Origin: Chitinophaga sancti
GTDB lineage: Bacteria > Bacteroidota > Bacteroidia > Chitinophagales > Chitinophagaceae
Reading direction: 5' to 3'
DNA: 64,000 bases
NCBI RefSeq assembly: GCF_034087045.1
Contig: NZ_CP139247.1
Coordinates: 8,086,001-8,150,000 of the forward strand
Below are positions 54,629 through 63,386 of this stretch, one piece after another. The notes below the pieces were generated by a model. That model worked only from the letters and a program-made list of their open reading frames with translations, was not told where the DNA came from and made no database searches. The translations under genes were made by a program, and so were the position numbers. Within the stretch, counting starts at the first letter, position 1. Each line of letters starts with the position of its first letter.

Positions 54629-56260
54629 TTAGTTCGGATACCCATCATTCTGTTTCAGGTTCGCATTCAACTGCAACTGCGTTCTTGGAATCGGGAACAA
54701 CTCTCTGTAACTATCAGAAGCCACATGATCCCACCATGTACCTGTCGTATACTTCCCAAAACGAATCAGCTCCTGCCTTCTATACCCTTCAAAAATGAAC
54801 TCCCGGCCCAATTCAGCCAGCAACTCATCCAATGTGAGTGTAGCAACAGTATACTGATGCGCAGGCCAATCCGCCGCACTATAAGCACGTTGTTTAATTG
54901 TATTCACCAGGTCAACGGCCTCCTGTGTAGCCACCCCGCCATTCTTACGCATAATCGCCTCTGCCTTTACAAAATATATCCATGACAAACGATATACTGC
55001 CCAGTCACAACTACGATAACTTGGATCACTCAATGGACCGAGTCTGTATTTGTTAAAACGCACGCCACTGTTCTCTTCTCCCTGTGTCATATCAGAAACA
55101 GTGCTTCCCTGTGCATTCTTCCGGATGTTATCCACAAATACCAGCTGCTGGCCATCATACTCATTACCTCCACTACAAATTACCGGATCAGTACCATTAG
55201 ATCCATACTTCCACTGTGGGCCATACAGCATCCACTCGCTCTTACGCTTATCAGCATCTTCAAATGTAGTATACACACCAGGTATCATTACTACCCCATC
55301 ATTCCCATTGATCGGGTTACCATTGATCTGGCTCTGGTTAAAGTGATAGAAATCACCAGGCCACTGTGGTGCAAAGTTTGAGACAATATAGTCGTAAGCA
55401 ATAGAGAAGATTATTTCTTTTGACAGATCGTTAGCTGGTTTATAAGTATCTGTCAGATTCGTATCCAGTGCCATTGCACCGTTCATACCTCCGGCGGTAT
55501 TATTAATGAGCGCATCGCAGGCAGCGATACAATCATCCCAGCGTGCAGTACCAGACCATTTTTCAGCATTCAGGTACAATTCAGCGAGCATAGCATAACC
55601 ACCTGCTCTGGACATACGACCCAGCAATGCTTTTGACAGCACAGGGCTCTTATCAAGATTGTCTTTGATCTCCTGCTCGATGAATGAAAATACCTCCGCA
55701 CGAGGCTTTGTTTCGGGGCTGACAGGGTCACCCACTTTAGTGACGATTGGAATATTGCCATAAATATCCATCAGGCGCAGGTAATGGAAAGCACGCAGTA
55801 AACGCAGTTCACCCGTAAAGCCATCTTTCTCTTCCTGTGTAAGGCCCATCGCACTTGCATCACGACTATCGATATTACCAATGGCGTCATTACAGAAACC
55901 CAGACCTGTCCACAACAGGTTCCAGCAGTTTCGTACTGTAGATTCATCTACAGTCCAGGTATGGTAATGCAGACGGATCCACTGACCATTATCGTAACCA
56001 TGACGACCTTTCTGTGGCCATGCCAGCTGATCGGCAGAGAGCTCGCTCAAACGCCACCAGCCACTCTGGCCAGGGGTGATCCATGCATTTGCGTGGGTGT
56101 AAGGTCTGAGTACGGCAGACACTACTTCGTTCTTGTTATTATAGAAGTTGTTAGTAAGCAGTGTATCGTATGCTTTTTCATCCAGGTTAGTACAGCTATT
56201 CGCCAGTACCGGAAGTAAAGCTAAACTTGTATATACAGCTATCTTTTTAAATCGTTTCAT
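54629..56260 (-). CDS. SusD/RagB-family outer-membrane lipoprotein (pair D)
   Basis: I start at 56260 (MKRFKKIAVYTSLALLPVLA), eight codons inside the longest frame, because this gives a proper lipoprotein signal ending NSC with Cys23. 543 residues. SusD hallmarks: LRAFHYLRLMDIYGNIPIV near 155, WAVYRLSWIYFVKAEAIMRK near 430, and the end LGREFIFEGYRRQELIRFG. Surface partner of the adjacent SusC (25-base gap). Internal WRLSELSADQLAWP and WPGDFYHFNQSQ are aromatic-rich and may line the binding site. No enzyme gene accompanies this pair. Confidence 0.94.
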   Translation of the reverse strand: MKRFKKIAVYTSLALLPVLANSCTNLDEKAYDTLLTNNFYNNKNEVVSAVLRPYTHANAWITPGQSGWWRLSELSADQLAWPQKGRHGYDNGQWIRLHYHTWTVDESTVRNCWNLLWTGLGFCNDAIGNIDSRDASAMGLTQEEKDGFTGELRLLRAFHYLRLMDIYGNIPIVTKVGDPVSPETKPRAEVFSFIEQEIKDNLDKSPVLSKALLGRMSRAGGYAMLAELYLNAEKWSGTARWDDCIAACDALINNTAGGMNGAMALDTNLTDTYKPANDLSKEIIFSIAYDYIVSNFAPQWPGDFYHFNQSQINGNPINGNDGVVMIPGVYTTFEDADKRKSEWMLYGPQWKYGSNGTDPVICSGGNEYDGQQLVFVDNIRKNAQGSTVSDMTQGEENSGVRFNKYRLGPLSDPSYRSCDWAVYRLSWIYFVKAEAIMRKNGGVATQEAVDLVNTIKQRAYSAADWPAHQYTVATLTLDELLAELGREFIFEGYRRQELIRFGKYTTGTWWDHVASDSYRELFPIPRTQLQLNANLKQNDGYPN

Positions 56261-56285
56261 TCGACAAGTTTTAAATGGGTACATG

Positions 56286-59258
56286 TTAGAATCCTACATT
56301 CAATCCAAACATAAAGCCGCGGGTGCCCATATATGGAGTACGGCTATCTGAAGCATTCAGGGCATCAACACCTGGTGTCAGACCTGTATCTCTTACGTAG
56401 TCAGGATCGTTACCTGTATACTTCGTGATAATAAAGAGGTTAGAAGCAGTTGCATACAATCTCAGGCTCTGGATAGTCTTTTTGCTCCTGAATGGAACAG
56501 TATAACCCAAAGTCAACTCATCCAGTTTCATGAAATTACCTTTCTCTATGTAGTAATCAGAATACTGGTAACCGCCTGTGATCTTACCATTCTTGGTAAA
56601 CGCTGTTTTCAGCACATTGCTAGGTAATGAAGCTTTGGAACCGTAGAACATTTCCATGGTGTTCAGGATATTGTAACCAAACTTACCTCGCAGGAACGCT
56701 CTCAGATCAAAGTTTTTGTACTTGAAAGTATTGGTGATACCCAGGTATACTTTAGGAACGGCATTACCTATCACTGCAAAGTCTTTTTCACTATCCAGCT
56801 GGTCAGCAGAAGCTTTAGTACCATCTGCTTTGTAGAACAGCCAGTCTCCGGAATCAGTCAGACCCGCAAAACGCTTACCGTAGAAGTTACCGATACGGTC
56901 ACCTTCATAAGTACGGATCGCATTTCCCAGCGCACCATAACCACCAATATCAGCATAAGACTGGTATTTGATTGTATACAGTTCATTAGAATAACGGTCC
57001 AGAATATTTTTCGAATTGCTGAATGCTACGTCTACTGTCCAGGAGAAATCCTTTGTTCTGACAGGTACGCCGGTAAGGGTGATTTCCACACCTTTGGAAG
57101 ATACCTGGCCTACGTTTGCATAGATGCTACTGGTCACAAAAGGAGGGAGCTGGGTCGTTACGTTTTCCAGCAGATCATTGGTGATACGTTTGTACACATC
57201 GATCGCACCTGAGAGCCGGCCTTTGAAGAAACTGAAGTCAACACCCACGTTGTATTCAGATTTTCTTTCCCATTTCAGATTTGGGTTAGGATTTTTGTTA
57301 GGACCATAAGTCTGGCGCCATACCCCATCCGGATTCAGATAGTTACCACCGGTACCTAATGTCACCAGTGAGCTGTAGTTGCTGATACCAGAGTTACCAG
57401 TTACACCATAACCAGCTCTCAGTTTCAGGTCGTCCAGGAAAGTAGCACCCTGCATGAAAGGTTCATCACGCATGTTCCAACCCAAAGACAACGCCGGGAA
57501 ATTACCCCATTTATTATTCGCACCGAAACGGGAAGAACCTTCATGACGCAGGATCACGCTGGCCATGTATTTATCTTTGTAGTTATAGTTGACTCTACCA
57601 AAGAATGCGATGAGCTTATTATCATTTTTATAGCTGCTCATGCTTGCTTTACCAGTCAGGAGCTGGTTACCCGCACCAAGATTATTTTCCTCGAAGATGT
57701 CATTTACGAAGCCGTAGTTACTGGCATCAAAATATTGTTCTACTTCATAACGGTAGCTATAACCACCAATAGCGGTGAAGTTATGGTTCTTGTTAACAGT
57801 GATATTATATTCCAGTGTTGGCTCTATAGCATATTTCAGGTTCAGGAAAGAAGACTGCCATGCATAGCCGGAAGAGTCATAGTTTTCAACAGACAGCTCA
57901 GATAGCAGGTCAGCATAACCACCTTCAGAATAGCTATCGCGGGTTACAGAACCAAAAATGGATCCTTTCAGCCCCTTCACGATATCCAGGGATACCTTCG
58001 CATCGCCTGAAGTAGTTTGCTGCTGGCGAATGTCTGTTTGCTGGTGCAACCTGGCCAGTTCGTTGGTACTGGTTTGCTCAAAATACCAGGATCCATCAGG
58101 GTTGTATGGAGAATAAGTAGGGTTAAAAGTATAATACCCCTGCAGGTTACCACCATCTGTCAGCAGGTTCGCTTTATTGAAGTTGGTAGCGAGGTTGAAC
58201 TGGGAAGTCAAACGATCATTCAATCCTTTGGAGGTAATGCTCAGACGACCACCATATTGCTGACGCTCATTTTCCTTCAGGATACCCTCCTGGTTCAGGT
58301 AATACACACTTGCACGATAGTTAGACTGCTCACCACCACCAGAAAATGCCAGGTTATGGTTTTGTGTTAAGTTGTCGTGATTTACAAGCAGGTCTACGAA
58401 ATCAGTTCTGTAACCTTTGTCAATAGCATTGATTTCACCATCGGCAATCTTCGCTGCATATTCTTCAGCAGTGAGGAATTTAGGAATACGTGATTTGAAT
58501 TCTTTGCGGAAGTAGTTGTTGTAAGTCACACGGGCAGGGCCTTTCACACCTTTCTTGGTAGTCACGATGATTACACCACCATTCGCCTGTGTACCATAGA
58601 TGGCAGCAGCAGAACCATCTTTCAATACAGAGATGGATGCGATATCATCTTGTTGCAGCAGATCCAGGTTACCACCAGGAATACCATCGACTACGATCAG
58701 TGGCGACATACTACCGGTTAATGAAGTTACACCACGCAACTGGATAGCTGGACTGGTATTGGGGTTAGAACCACCAGTCCGGGTGATCTGCAGACCAGCT
58801 ACTTTACCCTGTACAAGGTCCAGCGCATTGCGGGCACCACTCTGACGGAAGTCTGTCGGTTCAATAGAAGTAATAGCCGAAGTAACTTCCTGTTTCTTCT
58901 GCGTACCGTAACCTACTACTACCACGTCTTTCAGCGCAGTAACATCCGCAGTTAAACTAATATTGACAGTATTGGAAGATCCTAGCGGAAACTCTTCCGT
59001 TTTGTAACCTACAAAAGTAAATACCAGGGAAATGTTACCACTGGGAACATTCAGGGAATAAGAACCGTCAACCTTGGTCTGGGTGCCGATTGTAGCACCC
59101 TTTACCTGTACGGTCACACCGGGTAAGGGACTTTGTCCGCCTGCATCCAGAACCTTTCCGGTAATGGTGCGGGCCTGGGAAAATGCGAGCATAGAAAGGA
59201 ATAACATCCATATACTGTGCAGGCATATCCGAGAAAGAAAAACGAGTCTTCTCTTCAT
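56286..59258 (-). CDS. SusC-like TonB-dependent outer-membrane transporter (pair D)
   Basis: 990 residues. Signal peptide to about 28 (SIWMLFLSMLAFSQA), CarboxypepD_reg-like domain (ITGKVLDAGGQSPLPGVTV), bridge VVVVGYGTQKKQEVTSAITS, plug LRGVTSLTGSMSPLIVVDG and SAAAIYGTQANGGVIIVTT, barrel ending FGLNVGF. Imports an unidentified ligand with the SusD partner. The upstream 640 bases hold no gene and no regulator, so control must come from elsewhere or from the leader itself. Confidence 0.95.
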   Translation of the reverse strand: MKRRLVFLSRICLHSIWMLFLSMLAFSQARTITGKVLDAGGQSPLPGVTVQVKGATIGTQTKVDGSYSLNVPSGNISLVFTFVGYKTEEFPLGSSNTVNISLTADVTALKDVVVVGYGTQKKQEVTSAITSIEPTDFRQSGARNALDLVQGKVAGLQITRTGGSNPNTSPAIQLRGVTSLTGSMSPLIVVDGIPGGNLDLLQQDDIASISVLKDGSAAAIYGTQANGGVIIVTTKKGVKGPARVTYNNYFRKEFKSRIPKFLTAEEYAAKIADGEINAIDKGYRTDFVDLLVNHDNLTQNHNLAFSGGGEQSNYRASVYYLNQEGILKENERQQYGGRLSITSKGLNDRLTSQFNLATNFNKANLLTDGGNLQGYYTFNPTYSPYNPDGSWYFEQTSTNELARLHQQTDIRQQQTTSGDAKVSLDIVKGLKGSIFGSVTRDSYSEGGYADLLSELSVENYDSSGYAWQSSFLNLKYAIEPTLEYNITVNKNHNFTAIGGYSYRYEVEQYFDASNYGFVNDIFEENNLGAGNQLLTGKASMSSYKNDNKLIAFFGRVNYNYKDKYMASVILRHEGSSRFGANNKWGNFPALSLGWNMRDEPFMQGATFLDDLKLRAGYGVTGNSGISNYSSLVTLGTGGNYLNPDGVWRQTYGPNKNPNPNLKWERKSEYNVGVDFSFFKGRLSGAIDVYKRITNDLLENVTTQLPPFVTSSIYANVGQVSSKGVEITLTGVPVRTKDFSWTVDVAFSNSKNILDRYSNELYTIKYQSYADIGGYGALGNAIRTYEGDRIGNFYGKRFAGLTDSGDWLFYKADGTKASADQLDSEKDFAVIGNAVPKVYLGITNTFKYKNFDLRAFLRGKFGYNILNTMEMFYGSKASLPSNVLKTAFTKNGKITGGYQYSDYYIEKGNFMKLDELTLGYTVPFRSKKTIQSLRLYATASNLFIITKYTGNDPDYVRDTGLTPGVDALNASDSRTPYMGTRGFMFGLNVGF

Positions 59259-59902
59259 ATACTTTGATTTTGGTATTAAGCAGAATTATTAAGCGTATCC
59301 TTTTAAAGTTGGCATATACTTCCCCCGCTCGCAGCAACTTGTTTTTGCAGCGATAGCAATTGATTATTTAAAAAATGACAATACATTCACTGTGCGATGA
59401 AAAAAAGCTTTTCAGCGCATGCAGTTACGATCAGAATGACGCACGAATTTCGCTTGTGCACTGCTGGAATTGGCAGTGGACAAAGCTTTTGGTTTAGTTC
59501 TACAACTCAGGAACAATAGTCACTTTGCACTACGGTCTTTCAATCACACATAATTTTTTGAAAAAAAACTGGCAGGTATTACGCAGATTCAATCATCATC
59601 TCCATTTTTGATTTTAGTTCGGTTAAAATGACTGATTAAAAACAATGTAACTCCAGGTTCAATAACGTCGATTATACAATGCTGTCTACTAATTTTTTGT
59701 CTATGATCAGCGACTCTCTCAATGCTACATCAGTTCTCATTTCAGAGTTTTCGATTTAGCTACCGGTAGTAAAAATAGAGAAGTTTTTCACAATCCAAAA
59801 CTGATAAGCCGGGTTTTAAATTGTGTTAACAATGTTTAAAATTCATTAACAATTAGATGCTTAGCGATGAAGCACGCTTTTTTCATTATATAACCATCTC
59901 CG
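59259..59902. other. Long leader region upstream of SusC (D)
   Basis: 644 bases without a gene. It has an 11-bp imperfect hairpin (TTGTGCACTGC at 59454-59464 with GCAGTGGACAA at 59473-59483) about 200 bases before the SusC start, and AT-rich DNA beyond. No TAnnTTTG match on the minus strand. A regulatory leader or small RNA is possible; nothing proves it. Confidence 0.4.
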
Positions 59903-60412
59903 TTAGGATTGATGTTTTAATATTTTTATAGTGACGATTAACTGGCCGGTATGGCGCATGGTGTGTTCTGCGGAGTGAAATAATAATCCCCCCAGTGTAG
60001 TGGGAATTTGTTTTCTACCAATGCCGCGGGGTACAGCGAGGGCATATTCTTCAGTGGATTGTAGCTTAGCGAGACTGATGGTGATTTGCGCATCGAGGGC
60101 AGTGAGTAATGAATGCATTGTAATATGTGATTGTTTTTTGCCTTCGGCAGCGAGTGCGGTGAGTTGGGCTTCGTTCAGGGATTTGGATTCGGCATAAGTG
60201 AAGAGACGATCCAGTACACCGCTGATGTGTTGGAGGTGGAAGGCGACAGAGGCGCAATCGAATGGGGTGTCCCAGATTTTGGATGCAGGGAAGTCTTTGA
60301 GGTGGGCATGAATTTCTTCCTGTGCCTGCAGGAGGGCGTGGGCGATGGGTTGGAGGAGGGTGGGGATGCCTGCAACGGGGCCGCGCATCCATACTTCTAG
60401 TTGCTGACTCAT
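59903..60412 (-). CDS. DinB-superfamily (four-helix bundle) protein
   Basis: I start at 60412 (MSQQLEVWMRGPVAGIPTLL); the 40 codons upstream lie in hairpin repeats and look non-coding. 169 residues. DinB/YfiT-type bundle: PIAHALLQAQEEIHAHLKDF, then metal-ligand helix FDCASVAFHLQHISGVLDRL and TLGGLLFHSAEHTMRHTGQL with the typical His triad spread over helices 2 and 4. The superfamily includes thiol-dependent transferases and stress proteins; the reaction is unknown here. Despite the name it is unrelated to polymerase IV. Downstream of the sialidase-fold gene and same strand, but a hairpin pair separates them. Confidence 0.87.
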   Translation of the reverse strand: MSQQLEVWMRGPVAGIPTLLQPIAHALLQAQEEIHAHLKDFPASKIWDTPFDCASVAFHLQHISGVLDRLFTYAESKSLNEAQLTALAAEGKKQSHITMHSLLTALDAQITISLAKLQSTEEYALAVPRGIGRKQIPTTLGGLLFHSAEHTMRHTGQLIVTIKILKHQS

Positions 60413-60502
60413 GAGTTGATGCTGTTTTACTTGAACAAGTATACTAAAAATTACCAGATGGATTTTGCCTCCGGTTTCGTGATTATTTCCGGTTTCGTGA
60501 TT

Positions 60503-60595
60503 TTTCTGGCTTTTTGATTTTGCCTCCGGCAAAAATCAAAAAGCCAGAAACGAGCCTTATAAGTTTTGCCAAAGGCAAAACTTATAAGGCTCGTT
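60503..60595. repeat. Tandem pair of long hairpins (pair 3)
   Basis: Hairpin 1: 60503-60524 with 60528-60550, 22 bp with a one-base bulge, tip TTTTGCC-TCC-GGCAAAA. Hairpin 2: ACGAGCCTTATAAGTTTTGCC around AAA, a perfect stem of 21 bp (60550-60570 with 60574-60594), tip TTTTGCC-AAA-GGCAAAA. Just before them CCGGTTTCGTGATT occurs twice (60470s and 60490s). Hairpin 2 follows the sialidase-fold stop by a few bases. Confidence 0.8.
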
Positions 60596-60607
60596 AATTT
60601 AAACTAC

Positions 60608-61636
60608 TCAAAGCTTTATCACTACATGCTTTATATTCTTCCTATCATACGTATAACTAATATGTATCTCCCCATTCTTCCCCTCTATCACCGCCGGATA
60701 ACTAAACTCCCCCTTCTCATGCTTCTCCAGCTCATACACATCTTCCCAATGCTCTCCATCCTTCGACACGCCTACCCTCAACTCATTCCTCCCATCAGAC
60801 CAATCCTTCCCACTCACCGCCGGATTATAAATCAACACATGCACCCCACTCTTCGTCGTCACCGCATCAATCCCACTATTCGGATTCAACATATCCTGTT
60901 TCCTCAACTTTGACCACGTCGCCCCATTATCTGCAGACCAGCTCTCCACAATCGCATTCTGCCTGCTCCTACACAGCATTTGCAGCTTATTTCCGGGATG
61001 AAAAAGAATCGTAGGCTGTATCACCCCAAACGTATCACAATCTATATTTACCCGCTTCCAGTTCTTTCCATACACATCTGAAAATTCCACATGCACATTC
61101 CACACCTTCTCATCCAGGCTCTCCGTACTGGAAGGATGCAACAACAACCCATTAGACAACAACACCGGTTTATTCCTGATTGGCCCTAAAATACTATCCG
61201 GCAGTGGCACCGCCTTAGACCAGGTCTTCCCATTATTCTTAGAAGTCTTCATCAATCCCCACCATTCGCGTGGATTAGGTCCTACTTTATAAAACAGCAG
61301 CAACTCCCCTTTCTTATTTGTATACAACACCGGGTTCCAGGCCGGATACCGGGTAGTATCATTCACGACCCCATCTGCCACCACCACTGGTGCTGACCAT
61401 TTTCCGCCGGAATATATAGCAGTATAAATACATACATCCTTCGCACTCTCCCGGCTCCCGCCAAACCACGACATCATTAGCCTGCCATCTGCCAGTTCTG
61501 TCATCGTAGAAGCATGGGCTGCCGGTACCGGTGGTTTATCCATCACCATTTCCTCTCTTACCAGTGTAGCCTTGTTCTGTGCCATCAAAGGCAATAACCC
61601 ACTCAATAATAAACATGACAATAATCCTTTCTTCAT
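60608..61636 (-). CDS. Sialidase-fold (BNR/Asp-box) glycosidase, secreted
   Basis: 342 residues. Signal peptide at 1-19 (LLSCLLLSGLLPLMA). The six-bladed sialidase fold is shown by HASTMTELADGRLMMSWFGG near 40-60 and Asp-boxes SKNNGKTWSKA and SADNGATWSKL. RNKPVLLSNGLLLHPSSTE and FSYPAVIEGKNGEIHISYTY complete the pattern of the BNR_2 group. Members act on sialic acid or on other sugars (some rhamnosidases share the fold), so the substrate is open. It follows the SusD_2-type gene of PUL E by 80 bases with a hairpin between. Confidence 0.85.
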   Translation of the reverse strand: MKKGLLSCLLLSGLLPLMAQNKATLVREEMVMDKPPVPAAHASTMTELADGRLMMSWFGGSRESAKDVCIYTAIYSGGKWSAPVVVADGVVNDTTRYPAWNPVLYTNKKGELLLFYKVGPNPREWWGLMKTSKNNGKTWSKAVPLPDSILGPIRNKPVLLSNGLLLHPSSTESLDEKVWNVHVEFSDVYGKNWKRVNIDCDTFGVIQPTILFHPGNKLQMLCRSRQNAIVESWSADNGATWSKLRKQDMLNPNSGIDAVTTKSGVHVLIYNPAVSGKDWSDGRNELRVGVSKDGEHWEDVYELEKHEKGEFSYPAVIEGKNGEIHISYTYDRKNIKHVVIKL

Positions 61637-61655
61637 ATCATTTATTTAAAAAACA

Positions 61656-61691
61656 GGAAGGCCACAAAGATAAAAATCCTTGTGGCCTTCC
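61656..61691 (-). terminator. Hairpin between SusD_2 and sialidase-fold genes
   Basis: GGAAGGCCACAAAGA pairs with TCCTTGTGGCCTTCC (one mismatch) around TAAAAA. It follows the SusD_2 stop by 26 bases on the minus strand and could reduce read-through into the enzyme gene. Confidence 0.65.
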
Positions 61692-61716
61692 ACCATCTAA
61701 ATTATAAGTATGTTGA

Positions 61717-63360
61717 TTAGTTTACATCCCAGAAAATTTTTGTGGTCCTGGTATCATTTGCCTGAACATCTGCATAACTTGTATTATATGCCTTCTCACT
61801 AGCAGGATAAGTAAACCTGGTTGGAGGAGTAGGATATATGGAAGAAGTTGATTGCCAAACGGTGATCTGTGGATAGTTGGTTCTGCGATATTCAGCCCAT
61901 GCCTGTCCACACTGTGTAAACCCAAATGCCAGCCACTTCTGTGTCCAGATCTTACCCAGTTTTTCCTCTGAAGTACCTGAATAAGCAATCGCTGTTTTAG
62001 CCATGAATGCATCTACCACAGCAGTAGAAGGCTGTGTTACAGATTCATACTGGGTAGTATTGGTGGAGTGCAGGTAATATTGGAACGCAATGGACTGACG
62101 GATCGCCAGTTCATAACTCGCTGCCGCAGTACCGCCAGTCAGACCCCAACGTTCAAAAGCTTCCGCTTTCAGGAAGTTGGTCTCAGCTGCACTCATCATA
62201 ATACCTGGCAGGTGAGAGTTGAAACGGTAAGTAGTGGAGTCAATGGTAGAGTAGTTATTAATACTGTCCCCCTGCATCGTTGAAGTCCACTGTTGTGACA
62301 TGGCTCTGTAAGTTGCATTCGGAACAAATACACCATTTACAGTAGCCCCAAATTTATCAAACATCAGCGGAATACGTGGATCATCCACAGGCAACATCAC
62401 CGTATTCAGCATATAGTCCGGCGCTGCATGCGCACTGATTTCGGTGAAGGCACTATTCAGATTGTTCGTATAGGTCGTCAACTGGAATAACAACATATCC
62501 GTGTTGTAAGGACTATAGTTATCACCTACCCCATCCCCATCCATCAATGGATACTGTAGTGGGCTGGATAAAATTTCCTGGATCTCAGTCTTAGCTCTTG
62601 CCTCATCATAATAAGACTGACGCAGGAGATAGCGGAGACGCAGGGAATTAATATAACGACGCCATTTAGACAGGCTACCATGACCCACATAATCCTGGTT
62701 AGCGAAAGCGGAGGAAGCAACCGTATTGAGCGTAGCTGCTGCAAACCAGTCTGCCATTTCTTTCAACTGAGTTAATACGGTATCGTATACTGCAATCTGT
62801 GAATCGAATTTAGGATTGGAGATCGTAGCTGTAGCATCCAGGCTACCTGCCTCAGAGTAAGGAATATCTCCGAACATATCTACCATCTGTGCTGCCTGAT
62901 CCAACAGCAATACCCTTCCTGCCATCATGAACACCTCCATATTAGGCCGTTCATCTACAGGCAATTCCTTGTACAGGCGCTGCATAGTGCGGTATTGTGC
63001 CATAGGCCCGCTACCACTACCTGCATCATTCGCATTGCTACCCTGGTTATTAGGTGTATAGAAATCATTCCAGCGATCCTCAATATAGTCATCGTTCTGG
63101 GAATAGGTTGTCAGCTCATTTAAAAACGCGGTCATCTGACAATACTTACCCATCTGGTTAAGCTGTAAAGTACGAAGGTCCCAGTACATAGGCCGAATAC
63201 GGTTATTATCCAGGATAGAGGAAAATAACTTCTCAATAGTAGGATCGGTCGTTTTATCGGGATTTGTATAATAGTCTTCAAGTTGCTTCTTACAACCGGT
63301 CATCCCAATGGCCAGTGTAATAATACAACTTATATATAAAAAGTATTTCTTCATGATCAT
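61717..63360 (-). CDS. SusD_2-type (RagB-like) outer-membrane lipoprotein (PUL E)
   Basis: 547 residues. Lipobox IGMTGC with Cys23, then KKQLEDYYTNPDKTTDPTIE, the opening of the SusD_2 branch (nutrient-binding lipoproteins), which differs from the classic SusD of the other four pairs. Helical core: WRRYINSLRLRYLLRQSYYD near 230, FLKAEAFERWGLTGGTAA near 390, and KLGKIWTQKWLAFGFTQCGQ near 470. Acts as surface lid to the SusC encoded 26 bases upstream. Start may be the third residue (MKKYF). Confidence 0.92.
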   Translation of the reverse strand: MIMKKYFLYISCIITLAIGMTGCKKQLEDYYTNPDKTTDPTIEKLFSSILDNNRIRPMYWDLRTLQLNQMGKYCQMTAFLNELTTYSQNDDYIEDRWNDFYTPNNQGSNANDAGSGSGPMAQYRTMQRLYKELPVDERPNMEVFMMAGRVLLLDQAAQMVDMFGDIPYSEAGSLDATATISNPKFDSQIAVYDTVLTQLKEMADWFAAATLNTVASSAFANQDYVGHGSLSKWRRYINSLRLRYLLRQSYYDEARAKTEIQEILSSPLQYPLMDGDGVGDNYSPYNTDMLLFQLTTYTNNLNSAFTEISAHAAPDYMLNTVMLPVDDPRIPLMFDKFGATVNGVFVPNATYRAMSQQWTSTMQGDSINNYSTIDSTTYRFNSHLPGIMMSAAETNFLKAEAFERWGLTGGTAAASYELAIRQSIAFQYYLHSTNTTQYESVTQPSTAVVDAFMAKTAIAYSGTSEEKLGKIWTQKWLAFGFTQCGQAWAEYRRTNYPQITVWQSTSSIYPTPPTRFTYPASEKAYNTSYADVQANDTRTTKIFWDVN

Positions 63361-63386
63361 GTCTGTTTGTTAGGTCTTCAGAATAG

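Noticed and set aside
60413..60532. 40-codon N-terminal extension of the DinB-superfamily protein
   Set aside because: The region is made of repeats (NHETG twice) and hairpin arms; the family domain begins at MSQQL.
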